24,738 nucleotides of DNA, taken from the IMG/VR virus record IMGVR_UViG_3300043449_001158, positions 1 to 24,738 of that record. One strand, written 5' to 3'. Under the pieces are notes generated by a model that saw only the letters and a list, made by a program, of their open reading frames with translations, searched no databases and was not told the origin of the DNA. How positions within the stretch are numbered: position 1 is the stretch's first letter; each line of letters starts with the position of its first letter. This document shows positions 6,057 to 13,114 of this stretch, in pieces. A program made the position numbers and the translations under genes. The stretch comes from a virus.

Positions 6057-7593
6057 GAAGCGGCGGATCGTCATCAACAGCAACGAGAACGACACCGTTG
6101 CTCAGGTGATCCCGCACGCCAAAAAATTCATGCACGGTGGTGAAGAGATGGTCGCCGTACCCTACGGGGTCGACGAGTCGATGGTGCTCAAGAACCTCGG
6201 CTTCAGCGTGCCAGCTCCGATCCTGCAGTACTACACGTGGCCCGGTCGCTTCACAGCGATGGATCACCAGAAGGACACTGCTGCGTTCCTCACAACTCAC
6301 AAGCGTGCCCTGTGCCTGAACGCACCGGGTACTGGCAAGTCCATCAGCTCGATCTGGGCTGCCGACTTCTTGCTGGATGAGGGCGTGGCTCGTAAGGTGC
6401 TGATCATCGCGCCGTTGTCGACGCTTAAGGTTGTGTGGGGGCGCGAGCTCAAGCATCACCTGCCGCATCGCTCGTTCGTTATCTGCACTGGCACAGCCGC
6501 CAAGCGCAAGCAACTGCTGGAGACGCCGGGGGTTCAGTACGTCATCATCAACCATGACGGCTTCACCAACATGCAGGCTGATCTGACGGGCTTCGACGTG
6601 GTGATCTACGACGAGGCAACAGCGCTCAAGTCGCCGAGCTCACAGCGGTACAAGATATTCGCCAAGTGGATGGCCAAGCACCAGCCATGGCTGTGGTTGC
6701 TGACCGGCACGCCCATCTCGCAGACCCCTGCGGATGCGTGGACACTGGCGCGTCTCGTGGACTCACCGCAGTGCCCCAAGAGCTTCACCACGTTCAAGGA
6801 CTTGGTGATGCAGAAGGTGACGACGTTCAAGTGGATGCCCAGACCCGATGCGTTGGAGACTTGCCGCAAGGTGCTTCAGCCGTCAATTCGTTTCTCGCTG
6901 GATGAGTGCAAGGACTTGCCCGACACCAACTTCGTTGGCCGCAAGACCGAGCTGACCAAGCAGCAAGAGAAGGCGTTCAAAGAGATGAAGGACAAAGCTG
7001 TGACGATCTTCGCCGGTGGCGAAGTGACCGCAGCGAACACGGCTGTGATGCTGAGCAAGCTGTTGCAAATCAGCTGCGGCGTGGTGTACGGAGACGACAC
7101 TACGATTGCCATCGACGCCTCGGAGCGGTATAATACGCTTACGGAATTACTTACAGAGATCGGCGACAAAGCGATCATATTCGTGCCACTCAAGGGTGTG
7201 CAAGTTTGGCTGCGCGACAAGCTGACAGCAGATGGTTTCGACGTTGCGATGGTCAATGGTGACACGAGCAAAAAAGAACGTGATGAGATATTCAATGACT
7301 TTCAGCACACGGACAGGCCACAGATTTTGTTGGCTCACCCGAAGGTTGCTGCGCACGGGCTGACACTGACGAGAGCGAAGGACATCATCTGGTATGCGCC
7401 GATCTATTCGCTTGAGCAGTACGAGCAGGCCAATGCAAGGATTCGTCGGTTGACCACAACCGGCAAAACGTCTGTGTGGCACATCTGGGCCACCGGCTTC
7501 GAGGCAGAGCTGTACCGCAGGCTCCGCGCAAAGAAGAACACACTTGCGGAGTTTTTGAATTTGGTGCAAGGCATCAACAGTGACGATGAATAA
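6040..7593 (+). CDS. SNF2-type DEAD-like helicase/ATPase
   Basis: This 517-aa superfamily 2 ATPase shows the motifs in order. Walker A is NAPGTGKS (about 94-101), motif Ia is IIAPLSTLKVVW (about 122-133), Walker B is the YDEAT box (190-194) and motif III is LTGTP (221-225). The second RecA-like lobe has IIFVPLKGV, the motif V region AAHGLTLTRAKDIIWYAP and motif VI EQANARIRR. The layout matches compact phage SNF2-like proteins. It would use ATP to translocate on duplex or branched DNA, plausibly supplying substrate to the adjacent VRR-NUC and Fe-S nucleases. The start overlaps the VRR-NUC gene. A near-consensus promoter lies inside the coding region at 7106-7134, where codon use shifts locally towards A/T-rich codons. 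Confidence 0.93.
   Translation: MLVIPEKRRIVINSNENDTVAQVIPHAKKFMHGGEEMVAVPYGVDESMVLKNLGFSVPAPILQYYTWPGRFTAMDHQKDTAAFLTTHKRALCLNAPGTGKSISSIWAADFLLDEGVARKVLIIAPLSTLKVVWGRELKHHLPHRSFVICTGTAAKRKQLLETPGVQYVIINHDGFTNMQADLTGFDVVIYDEATALKSPSSQRYKIFAKWMAKHQPWLWLLTGTPISQTPADAWTLARLVDSPQCPKSFTTFKDLVMQKVTTFKWMPRPDALETCRKVLQPSIRFSLDECKDLPDTNFVGRKTELTKQQEKAFKEMKDKAVTIFAGGEVTAANTAVMLSKLLQISCGVVYGDDTTIAIDASERYNTLTELLTEIGDKAIIFVPLKGVQVWLRDKLTADGFDVAMVNGDTSKKERDEIFNDFQHTDRPQILLAHPKVAAHGLTLTRAKDIIWYAPIYSLEQYEQANARIRRLTTTGKTSVWHIWATGFEAELYRRLRAKKNTLAEFLNLVQGINSDDE
7106..7134 (+). promoter_or_regulatory. candidate sigma70 promoter inside the helicase gene
   Basis: A TTGCCA hexamer (7106-7111, five of six matches to TTGACA) is separated by exactly 17 nt from a perfect TATAAT (7129-7134). 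The following 30 nt are unusually A/T-rich for this region, with codons such as TTA, CTT and ACA that are rare nearby. It is well placed to transcribe the 7607 gene and the putative DNA-binding protein gene at 8003, with the terminator at 8924-8946 closing the unit. It is embedded in coding sequence, roughly 470 nt upstream of the next start codon, so chance occurrence is possible. Confidence 0.4.
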
Positions 7594-7606
7594 ACGAGGT
7601 GACTGA

Positions 7607-7999
7607 ATGAATTACGACATGGCAGCAGAGAAATATGTCGCAGTGCGCAAAGAGATCGACGATCTTGAGCGCGAGCACAAAGCAGCCAAGGGCAAGCTCA
7701 CAGAAAAGCTGATCGCCCTTGAAAACTGGATGACAGCGAAAGCACAGGAAGACGGACTGGAAACAGTCAAGACTCCGCACGGTACGGCCTACTGGTCTAC
7801 CCACCACACAGCAACAGTTGGTTCTCGTGAAGAGTTCTTCAACTTCTGCAAAGAGCATGACGCATGGGATATGGTCGAGTCCCGTGCATCAAAGACCGGA
7901 GTCAAGAGTTACATCGAGGCTAACGGCGCACCACCACCGGGGGTGAACTTCTCATCGACGCGTGTTTTTAATCTTCGCAAAGCTCAATCCAAGGAGTAA
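7607..7999 (+). CDS. hypothetical phage protein with N-terminal coiled coil, 130 aa
   Basis: ATG 7607 is preceded by GAGGTGAC at 7596-7603. Residues 5-48 form a highly charged helix (VRKEIDDLEREHKAAKGKL) with heptad-like hydrophobics, suggesting a coiled coil. The central part (TVKTPHGTAYWSTHHTATV) is probably a beta-hairpin, followed by a short helix containing FFNFCKEHDAWDM. The organisation resembles hypothetical proteins found beside single-strand-binding proteins in other phages, but I cannot name a family with confidence. It is separated by 3 nt from the downstream gene, so the two are probably co-transcribed and may act together on DNA. No catalytic motif is visible. Confidence 0.75.
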   Translation: MNYDMAAEKYVAVRKEIDDLEREHKAAKGKLTEKLIALENWMTAKAQEDGLETVKTPHGTAYWSTHHTATVGSREEFFNFCKEHDAWDMVESRASKTGVKSYIEANGAPPPGVNFSSTRVFNLRKAQSKE

Positions 8000-8002
8000 C
8001 TT

Positions 8003-8902
8003 ATGAGCAACATGATCGCAAACGTCCCAGCGCACATTGCAGCGCGTATCGCAGCCCGCCAACAAGCAGGCACCAAGTCTTCCGTGGCATCTGCCATCGT
8101 CAGTGATGGCGTGAGCATTCCGCGCATCAGCATCCGTGCTGGCCGTTATCGCCTGAATGAAGAGGGCGTTGAGACCACAGTCGGCGTCACGCTGGACACC
8201 ATCATCGTGGGTGCCAACCCCCGCGTGTCCAAGGTGTTCTACGCCAAGGCCTTCGACGCATCTGCCGAGAACGTCCGCCCTGACTGCTGGTCTAACGACG
8301 GCCTGAAGGCTGATGCCAGCATCGACGCACCTGTGCACAGCGGCTGCGCTGACTGCCCCAACAACGTGCTGGGCTCCAAGATTCTGCCCTCGGGTGCCAA
8401 GTCCAAGATGTGCGCTGACCAGCGTCACCTCGCTGTTGTTGCAGCTGCTGACCCCACCAAGGTGTACAGCCTCACGGTTCCCGTCAGCGGCATGAAAGCT
8501 CTGCGTGAATACTTCAAAGAGCTGGGCAACTACAACATCGGCCCTGAAGAGGTCATCACCGAGCTGGGCTTCGACGACGCAGCCAGCTTCCCGAAGATCA
8601 CCTTCAAGCAGAAGGGGTATGTTCCCGAGAAGGCCATCAGCCGTGTGGATAACCTGTTGACAAGTGACTCTGTCAAAGTGGCAACACGTCAGATGGCACC
8701 TCAGAGCGCTGGCCCTTCGTTGGCTGCACCTGCCGCCAAGGCCGCTTTGCCTGCTGCTCCCGCAGTGGACGACGCGTACGAGGAAGAAGCTGCAGCACCG
8801 GCACCTGTCGTCGCGGCGACACCGAAGGCCAAGCCAACCGTTGCCCCAGTAAAAGCGTCGGATGAACTGGCTGCTAAACTCGACAGCCTGTTCGACGAGT
8901 AA
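8003..8902 (+). CDS. putative single-stranded-DNA-binding protein with Cys cluster
   Basis: The 299-aa protein starts at ATG 8003 behind a strong AAGGAG site. The N-terminal 200 residues read as a beta-rich core (PRISIRAGRYRL, then TLDTIIVGANP). Four cysteines (C95, C115, C118, C137), with SGCADCPNN at the centre, are spaced as a plausible zinc site. A flexible Ala/Pro-rich linker (about 233-285) leads to an acidic tip ending DSLFDE. A core, a flexible linker and an acidic hydrophobic-ended tail are the hallmarks of phage and bacterial single-strand-binding proteins such as T7 gp2.5, in which the tail recruits replication partners. It lies between the helicase cassette and the primase-helicase. 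The assignment rests on architecture, not a recognised family. Confidence 0.5.
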   Translation: MSNMIANVPAHIAARIAARQQAGTKSSVASAIVSDGVSIPRISIRAGRYRLNEEGVETTVGVTLDTIIVGANPRVSKVFYAKAFDASAENVRPDCWSNDGLKADASIDAPVHSGCADCPNNVLGSKILPSGAKSKMCADQRHLAVVAAADPTKVYSLTVPVSGMKALREYFKELGNYNIGPEEVITELGFDDAASFPKITFKQKGYVPEKAISRVDNLLTSDSVKVATRQMAPQSAGPSLAAPAAKAALPAAPAVDDAYEEEAAAPAPVVAATPKAKPTVAPVKASDELAAKLDSLFDE

Positions 8903-8923
8903 TAGAATTCTCGAAAACATGAC

Positions 8924-8946
8924 CCCCGGCTTAGGCCGGGGTTTTT
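8924..8946 (+). terminator. rho-independent terminator
   Basis: A perfect 7-bp stem CCCCGGC/GCCGGGG (8924-8930 pairing with 8935-8941) has a TTAG loop and is followed directly by TTTTT (8942-8946). It stands 22 nt after the stop codon of the putative DNA-binding protein gene and 17 nt before the TTG start of the primase-helicase. It therefore probably ends or attenuates the transcript of the upstream genes. Confidence 0.9.
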
Positions 8947-8962
8947 CATCCGGGGGCACATT

Positions 8963-11929
8963 TTGGATACCAAACACTTTCTTACTCGCGTTTTTGCCCA
9001 GTCCGACGAACTTGTCATCTGCACACACAAGCCTGATCCATCAGGCAAGAACCCACGTGGGTTCTTTTGGAACAGAGGATCGTTCGCCGACATCGACGAC
9101 GCAGTCGCAGCGATACAACGCTGGGACAACGAACCCGCATCAACCGTCTACTTCGGCGTTGGTGCATTTGCCGGACACAGTTACACAGACGACAACGGCA
9201 AGCAGAAGTGGTACCGCACACAAGCGCACGCCACATGGTTCAAGGCATTGGCCCTTGACCTCGACATCGGTGCCGACAAACCATACGCCACGCAGAAAGA
9301 AGGCTGGACTGCGATGGTCGCAGCACTCAAAGCGATCGGCATGCCCAAGCCCATGGTCATATCGTCGGGCAACGGCATTCACTGCTACTGGCCGCTGACA
9401 CAGAAGATCAGCAAGGCCCACTGGGAAAAGGCATCAACAGCATTGCGCATTGCGCTGGAGGAGAACGGCGTTGAGATCGACACCACAAAAATTCACGACC
9501 CATCCATGGTGCTCCGCCCCGTGGGCACGCACCACAAGAAGCAGCAGCCTTGGAAGGACGTCCGGTGTGTTGCGGACAGCCCAGACTACGATGCTGTTGC
9601 GCTCTTCGGTACGCTCAAGCCGTGGTTCGGCAAAGCCTCTGCGGTCGCAGCCAAAGCTCCAGCAACACGTGCAGGCAAGCCCAAGTCGTCCATCCTCGAC
9701 GCAGTGCTCAACTCCAACGACGTCATCCTCACTGCAGTGGCCTCACGCTGTAATCAAGTCAGAGCGCTTGTTGACTCGGGTGGAGTACTTGATGCTGCGG
9801 GTCGCGATGTGCCTGAGCCTTTGTGGCGTGCTTCTCTTGGGTTGGCCAAGCACTGCACCGATGTAACTGAAGCCGTCGTCATGCTCGCGGGCAAGCACAA
9901 GGACTTTGACCTGAATGCAAGCCTGAACAAGATCGACGGCTGGCACGGCACAGGGCCAACGACCTGCTCCAAATTCGAGCAGCTGTGCGCCAAGGGCTGC
10001 GAAGGCTGCCCGAGCCGTGGACAGATCACAAGCCCGGCCCAGCTGTCGGTGGTCACCGAAGTGGCTGTCGAGACTGAGGAAGGCGAAGAGATTACGCTGA
10101 CGATGCCCAAGGGCTACGTCGTGCAGAACGGACAGATTTACCGTGAGGTCAAGACAGAGGTCACAACGACCGATGCCAACGGCGTGGACGTGGCGCAGGA
10201 AGTGGTTGAGTTCGACCACGTCAGCCCATACGAGATGCACATCACCGGTGTGTACAGCGACGAGGAGAGCGGCAAGTCCGCATTCAAGATGCTGGTCAAG
10301 TACCCGATGACGGGTTGGAAAGAGACAGCGCACGAGATCACGGTGCTGGCTTCTGTGGGCAAGGACTTCAGCAGCTTCTTGCTGAACCGCCAGATTTACG
10401 TGAAGAACATTGGCCAGCAAGAAAAAGTACGGGGATACCTGATGGACTATTTGACGATGGTGCAACAACAGACGCCGACAGGACAGGACTACGTCTCGTT
10501 CGGCTGGCAAGACGATGGCTCGTTCATGTGCGGCCAGCAGCTGCTGGGTGGTTCACACGACAACATCGACACGCGCCTGCGCGGCCCAGCCAAGTCGTTT
10601 GCTGATCTGATCGGTGCGCACGGCTCCCGCGACGAGTGGATTCGTGGCATGGACATGCTCAACCGTCCGGGCTCGGAGACGATCCGTGCTGCGGTGCTGC
10701 TGGCTACCATCGGCATCCTTGGCCCAGTGGCTGGCAACTCGACACCGCTCATCTCGATCTACTCCACCGAGACCACAACCGGCAAGACGCTGGCACTGAT
10801 CGCAGCCAACAGCCTGATCGGCACACCCAAGCCGCTGTTCCTGAACCAGAAGGACACAGCCAACGCCATGTACAAGATGCGCGGTGTGCTCAACAGCCTG
10901 CCCTGCTGCATCGACGAGATGACCGCTGCCGAAGACAAGGAAGTTGCCGACATGGCCTACTACCTGAGCATGGGCCGCGAGAAGGTGTCCATGACCAAAG
11001 ACCGCGACCTGCGCGATCCGGCAACATGGAACGGCCCCACACTGGTCACGACCAACATCTCGCTGCACCAGAAGTTCGAGGGTGCACAGGCTGGCAATGA
11101 GCCGCTGAAGATTCGCTGCTTGGAGTTGCCCCAGCATGACCGCACGTTCGTCGCCACCCGTGAAGACGGCAAGAGCGATGCGTACGAGTTCTTCGACATC
11201 ATGGCCAAGAACAACGGCTGGGCATTCCCAGAGCTGGTCGAGGCTGTGCTGGCCAAGGGTGGCCCTGAAGTCATGTGGGAGTGGGCCGAGAAATCGTTCA
11301 ACAAGACGTTCAACTTCGTGTTCGAGCCGCAGGAGCGCTTCTACCGCACCGCCCTGATTGCCGCATGGGGCACGGGCCGCATCGGTCACGCCCTTGGCTT
11401 GTTCCCGTTCGATGTGCAGGGCACCATCCAGCACCTGATTGACCACGTCAAGACAACTCGTCAGTTCATGATCGACGGCAAGGTCGACGTGTTCGACATC
11501 GTGGGCCAGTTCCTCGCAGAGCACAACGACCAGATCGTGGAGTGCAAAGAGAAGTACGGTTCGGGCGTCGAGCAGGTCACCATGCCTGCACCAGAGCGTG
11601 CCGTGGCCCGCGTCAAGATTGTGTACGACGACAAGAACCCCATCATGCCGGGCAGCCAAGTGGCGATCAACGCTGAGAAGCTGCGCAGCTGGCTCAAGAT
11701 CAAGCGTGACGGGCTTGACCGCATCGAGCGGGAACTGGACGACAACAACGCACTGCTGCGCCGCCGTGACCGCATCACGATGTTCAAGGGCTGCCCCAAG
11801 CATGCCCCCGGCCAGATGCAGTGCCTGATCGTGAACCTGAACCACCCACGATTCATCGACAGCCTGACGGGCACCACTGCCCGCGCACAGAGTAAGATCA
11901 CCCTCGCAGTTTTGGGAGCTGCGGCATGA
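8963..11929 (+). CDS. primase-helicase fusion (AEP-like primase plus ATPase)
   Basis: The start is TTG 8963, since a stop codon lies in frame at 8903-8905 and no ATG or GTG occurs between; GGGGG at 8952-8956 can act as ribosome site. The first 215 residues look like an archaeo-eukaryotic primase: D99/D101 in ALDLDIG, SSGNGIHCYW with H140, and HDPSMVLRPVGTHHKK (179-193). A Cys cluster (C335, C342, C346, C349, ending GCEGCP) may bind zinc. The C-terminal ATPase resembles DUF927/D5-type helicases, with a Walker A variant TETTTGKT (602-609) and CCIDEM Walker B residues D651-E652. It would unwind DNA and lay down primers for the family A polymerase. It overlaps the next gene in ATGA and follows a terminator directly. 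Confidence 0.88.
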   Translation: MDTKHFLTRVFAQSDELVICTHKPDPSGKNPRGFFWNRGSFADIDDAVAAIQRWDNEPASTVYFGVGAFAGHSYTDDNGKQKWYRTQAHATWFKALALDLDIGADKPYATQKEGWTAMVAALKAIGMPKPMVISSGNGIHCYWPLTQKISKAHWEKASTALRIALEENGVEIDTTKIHDPSMVLRPVGTHHKKQQPWKDVRCVADSPDYDAVALFGTLKPWFGKASAVAAKAPATRAGKPKSSILDAVLNSNDVILTAVASRCNQVRALVDSGGVLDAAGRDVPEPLWRASLGLAKHCTDVTEAVVMLAGKHKDFDLNASLNKIDGWHGTGPTTCSKFEQLCAKGCEGCPSRGQITSPAQLSVVTEVAVETEEGEEITLTMPKGYVVQNGQIYREVKTEVTTTDANGVDVAQEVVEFDHVSPYEMHITGVYSDEESGKSAFKMLVKYPMTGWKETAHEITVLASVGKDFSSFLLNRQIYVKNIGQQEKVRGYLMDYLTMVQQQTPTGQDYVSFGWQDDGSFMCGQQLLGGSHDNIDTRLRGPAKSFADLIGAHGSRDEWIRGMDMLNRPGSETIRAAVLLATIGILGPVAGNSTPLISIYSTETTTGKTLALIAANSLIGTPKPLFLNQKDTANAMYKMRGVLNSLPCCIDEMTAAEDKEVADMAYYLSMGREKVSMTKDRDLRDPATWNGPTLVTTNISLHQKFEGAQAGNEPLKIRCLELPQHDRTFVATREDGKSDAYEFFDIMAKNNGWAFPELVEAVLAKGGPEVMWEWAEKSFNKTFNFVFEPQERFYRTALIAAWGTGRIGHALGLFPFDVQGTIQHLIDHVKTTRQFMIDGKVDVFDIVGQFLAEHNDQIVECKEKYGSGVEQVTMPAPERAVARVKIVYDDKNPIMPGSQVAINAEKLRSWLKIKRDGLDRIERELDDNNALLRRRDRITMFKGCPKHAPGQMQCLIVNLNHPRFIDSLTGTTARAQSKITLAVLGAAA

Positions 11930-12093
11930 GCTATGACGCTGACATTGCGCAAGGGCTAGTCGACGAAGTGCTGGCCGTGCTGCACAAGTATGATGAATCC
12001 GTGCTGCTGCCCACCGTGTTGGGCTGTCTTGACATAGTAAAGATGCAGCTTTTGCAAGAACACATGGAAGAGGACGACGAAGATGAGTATTGA
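11926..12093 (+). CDS. tiny acidic protein, 55 aa
   Basis: ATG 11926 overlaps the primase-helicase stop (ATGA) and the frame runs to TGA 12091-12093, encoding MSYDADIAQGLVDEVLAVL and so on. The protein is a likely helical bundle (LPTVLGCLDIVKMQLLQEH) with a very acidic C-terminus (EEDDEDEY). It overlaps the next gene by 11 nt. The position, coupling on both sides and coding-like composition support a real gene that length cut-offs would miss. No function is recognised; an acidic small protein after the primase-helicase could be a DNA mimic or a regulator, but this is speculation. Confidence 0.6.
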   Translation: MSYDADIAQGLVDEVLAVLHKYDESVLLPTVLGCLDIVKMQLLQEHMEEDDEDEY

Positions 12094-12508
12094 TTCGATC
12101 GAGTTATGGCACCGTCGTGCCCGACCTGAAGTGACTGCAAAGACATTCGATGTGCAGCTGGGCTGCCACATCGAGGAGATTGTGGAGATGCTGGCCTGCG
12201 TCAGGTTCGAGGGGGGCTGGCACAACCTGCGGTACGAGCTCACGCTGCTGGCTGACCGGCTCAAGAGTGGCGGCGAGTCCGCCATAATCTGCGACCGCAA
12301 AGAGCTGCTGGACTCACTGGCCGATCAAGTGGTGACGGCCGTGGGTGTAGGGCACAATGCGGGCATGAAAACCGTCGACGCCATTGACGCGGTGAACCGC
12401 AGCAACTGGAGCAAGTTCGACGACGAAGGCTTCCCCATTTTTAACGAGCATGGGAAAATAGCCAAAGGGCCGAAGTACAAGCGGCCAGTTCTGGACAATC
12501 TATACTGA
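12083..12508 (+). CDS. MazG-like all-alpha NTP pyrophosphohydrolase
   Basis: The 141-aa protein carries the all-alpha NTP-PPase signature: E31-E32-x-x-E35 in HIEEIVEM and E74-x-x-D77 in KELLDSLADQ, residues that bind magnesium. The C-terminal stretch NRSNWSKFDDEGFPIFNEHG followed by KGPKYKRP is typical of the phage MazG/HisE-like group annotated as dNTP or phosphoribosyl-ATP pyrophosphohydrolases. The expected reaction is hydrolysis of an NTP or dNTP to the monophosphate and pyrophosphate. Roles proposed for the family are trimming non-canonical or excess nucleotides, or lowering alarmones. Together with the DUF5664 protein at 2331 it makes two nucleotide-pool enzymes in this region. The gene overlaps the preceding small gene by 11 nt. 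Confidence 0.88.
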   Translation: MSIDSIELWHRRARPEVTAKTFDVQLGCHIEEIVEMLACVRFEGGWHNLRYELTLLADRLKSGGESAIICDRKELLDSLADQVVTAVGVGHNAGMKTVDAIDAVNRSNWSKFDDEGFPIFNEHGKIAKGPKYKRPVLDNLY

Positions 12509-12517
12509 GGAATAACT

Positions 12518-12769
12518 ATGTCACGCGACTACAAAAAAGAGTACCAAAATTATCAGGGTAAACCCGAGCAAATTGCCAACCGGGCCAAGCGCAATGCAGC
12601 TCGCGCTGAGCTGGAGAAGAAGGGCGTCGTGCACAAGGGCGACGGCAAGGACGTTGACCACAAAACGCCCATTGTGAAAGGCGGCGGCAACGGAGCAGGC
12701 AACCTGCGTGCAGTACCCAAGTCCGTCAACCGCTCCTTCGCACGTACCCGCAGCGCGGGTATGAAGTGA
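12518..12769 (+). CDS. small HNH endonuclease-like protein
   Basis: ATG 12518 follows GAGGAA at 12507-12512. The 83-aa protein is strongly basic, with an N-terminal helix (KKEYQNYQGKPEQIANRAKR). It ends in an HNH-like core: DVDHKTPIVKGGGNGAGNLR (about 49-68), then PKSVNRSFARTRS. The DH pair, the Gly-rich loop, the N of GNLR and the N of VNRSF match the conserved pattern of small phage HNH proteins. Such proteins are either nicking/packaging-related nucleases or free-standing homing-type nucleases; which applies here cannot be told. It is the last + strand gene, its stop abutting that of the opposing gene at 12770. Confidence 0.82.
   Translation: MSRDYKKEYQNYQGKPEQIANRAKRNAARAELEKKGVVHKGDGKDVDHKTPIVKGGGNGAGNLRAVPKSVNRSFARTRSAGMK
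12746..12760. repeat. short inverted repeat at the convergent junction
   Basis: ACCCGC (12746-12751) and GCGGGT (12755-12760) form a perfect 6-bp stem with an AGC loop inside the end of the HNH gene. It is followed by a weaker hairpin GAAGT/ACTTC (12763-12767 and 12772-12776) spanning the two opposing stop codons. There is no T-run on either side, so a canonical rho-independent terminator is not supported. The pair could still slow converging polymerases or act as an mRNA 3' end structure. Confidence 0.35.
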
Positions 12770-12922
12770 TTACTTCTTAGCCTTGGGCTTTGCGCCCTTG
12801 GCTTTGTCGGCGGCCACGTATTCTTTGGCGACCTTCTTGGGGATACCCAGCTTCTTTGCGAAGGCTGGGTCGTGCGCAGCAGCCCGCATCGTGCGGGCTT
12901 GCTTTTCGCTGGTGCTTGGCAT
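12770..12922 (-). CDS. small basic phage protein, 50 aa
   Basis: Translation of the - strand from ATG 12922 gives a 50-residue Lys/Ala-rich protein beginning MPSTSEKQARTMRAAAHDPA, then FAKKLGIPKKVAKEYVAADK and a Lys-rich tail. It closely resembles a family of tiny proteins seen in many podoviruses near the internal virion protein genes, typified by the pattern K/RMxAAAHxPxFAKKxGIPxxVAKEFxxAD. Its role is unknown; the basic composition suggests DNA or capsid association. The start overlaps the upstream gene's stop (TAATG), implying coupling. It is the most distal gene of the - strand operon in this window. Confidence 0.75.
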   Translation of the reverse strand: MPSTSEKQARTMRAAAHDPAFAKKLGIPKKVAKEYVAADKAKGAKPKAKK

Positions 12923-13101
12923 TACTTCTTGCCCTTGTGCATGCCGGGCTCGAACTTCTTCTCCATGGCAGCGTAGGCCTTCTTGGTGGGAGCCATCTTT
13001 TTCTCGGCGGCTTCCATCTTCTTGGACTCACCTTTGCCGAACGGGTTGGCTTTGGCTTTGTTGGTGGCGGTACGTTGACCGCGCATTGGCATCGACTTCA
13101 T
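12922..13101 (-). CDS. small basic Lys/Met-rich protein, 59 aa
   Basis: ATG 13101 on the - strand has an AGGAG ribosome site a few bases upstream. The frame gives a 59-aa, very basic protein (MKSMPMRGQRTATNKAKANP, then a helix KKMEAAEKKMAPTKKAYAAM and a final HKGKK). About a quarter of the residues are Lys, and seven Met are present. No family is recognised. It is translationally coupled to the next gene through TAATG. Small basic proteins here could bind packaged DNA or assist virion assembly, but nothing proves it. Confidence 0.65.
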   Translation of the reverse strand: MKSMPMRGQRTATNKAKANPFGKGESKKMEAAEKKMAPTKKAYAAMEKKFEPGMHKGKK

Positions 13102-13114
13102 GGGAATCTCCTGT

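Noticed and set aside
12501-12506. TATACT upstream of the HNH gene as a -10 element
   Set aside because: No -35-like hexamer lies at 16-18 nt upstream, and the bases are part of the end of the MazG-like gene; the adjacent ribosome site explains the A/G-rich stretch.
12746-12760. Inverted repeat at the convergent junction as a rho-independent terminator
   Set aside because: The stem is only 6 bp and lacks a following T-run on either strand, unlike the clear terminator at 8924-8946.
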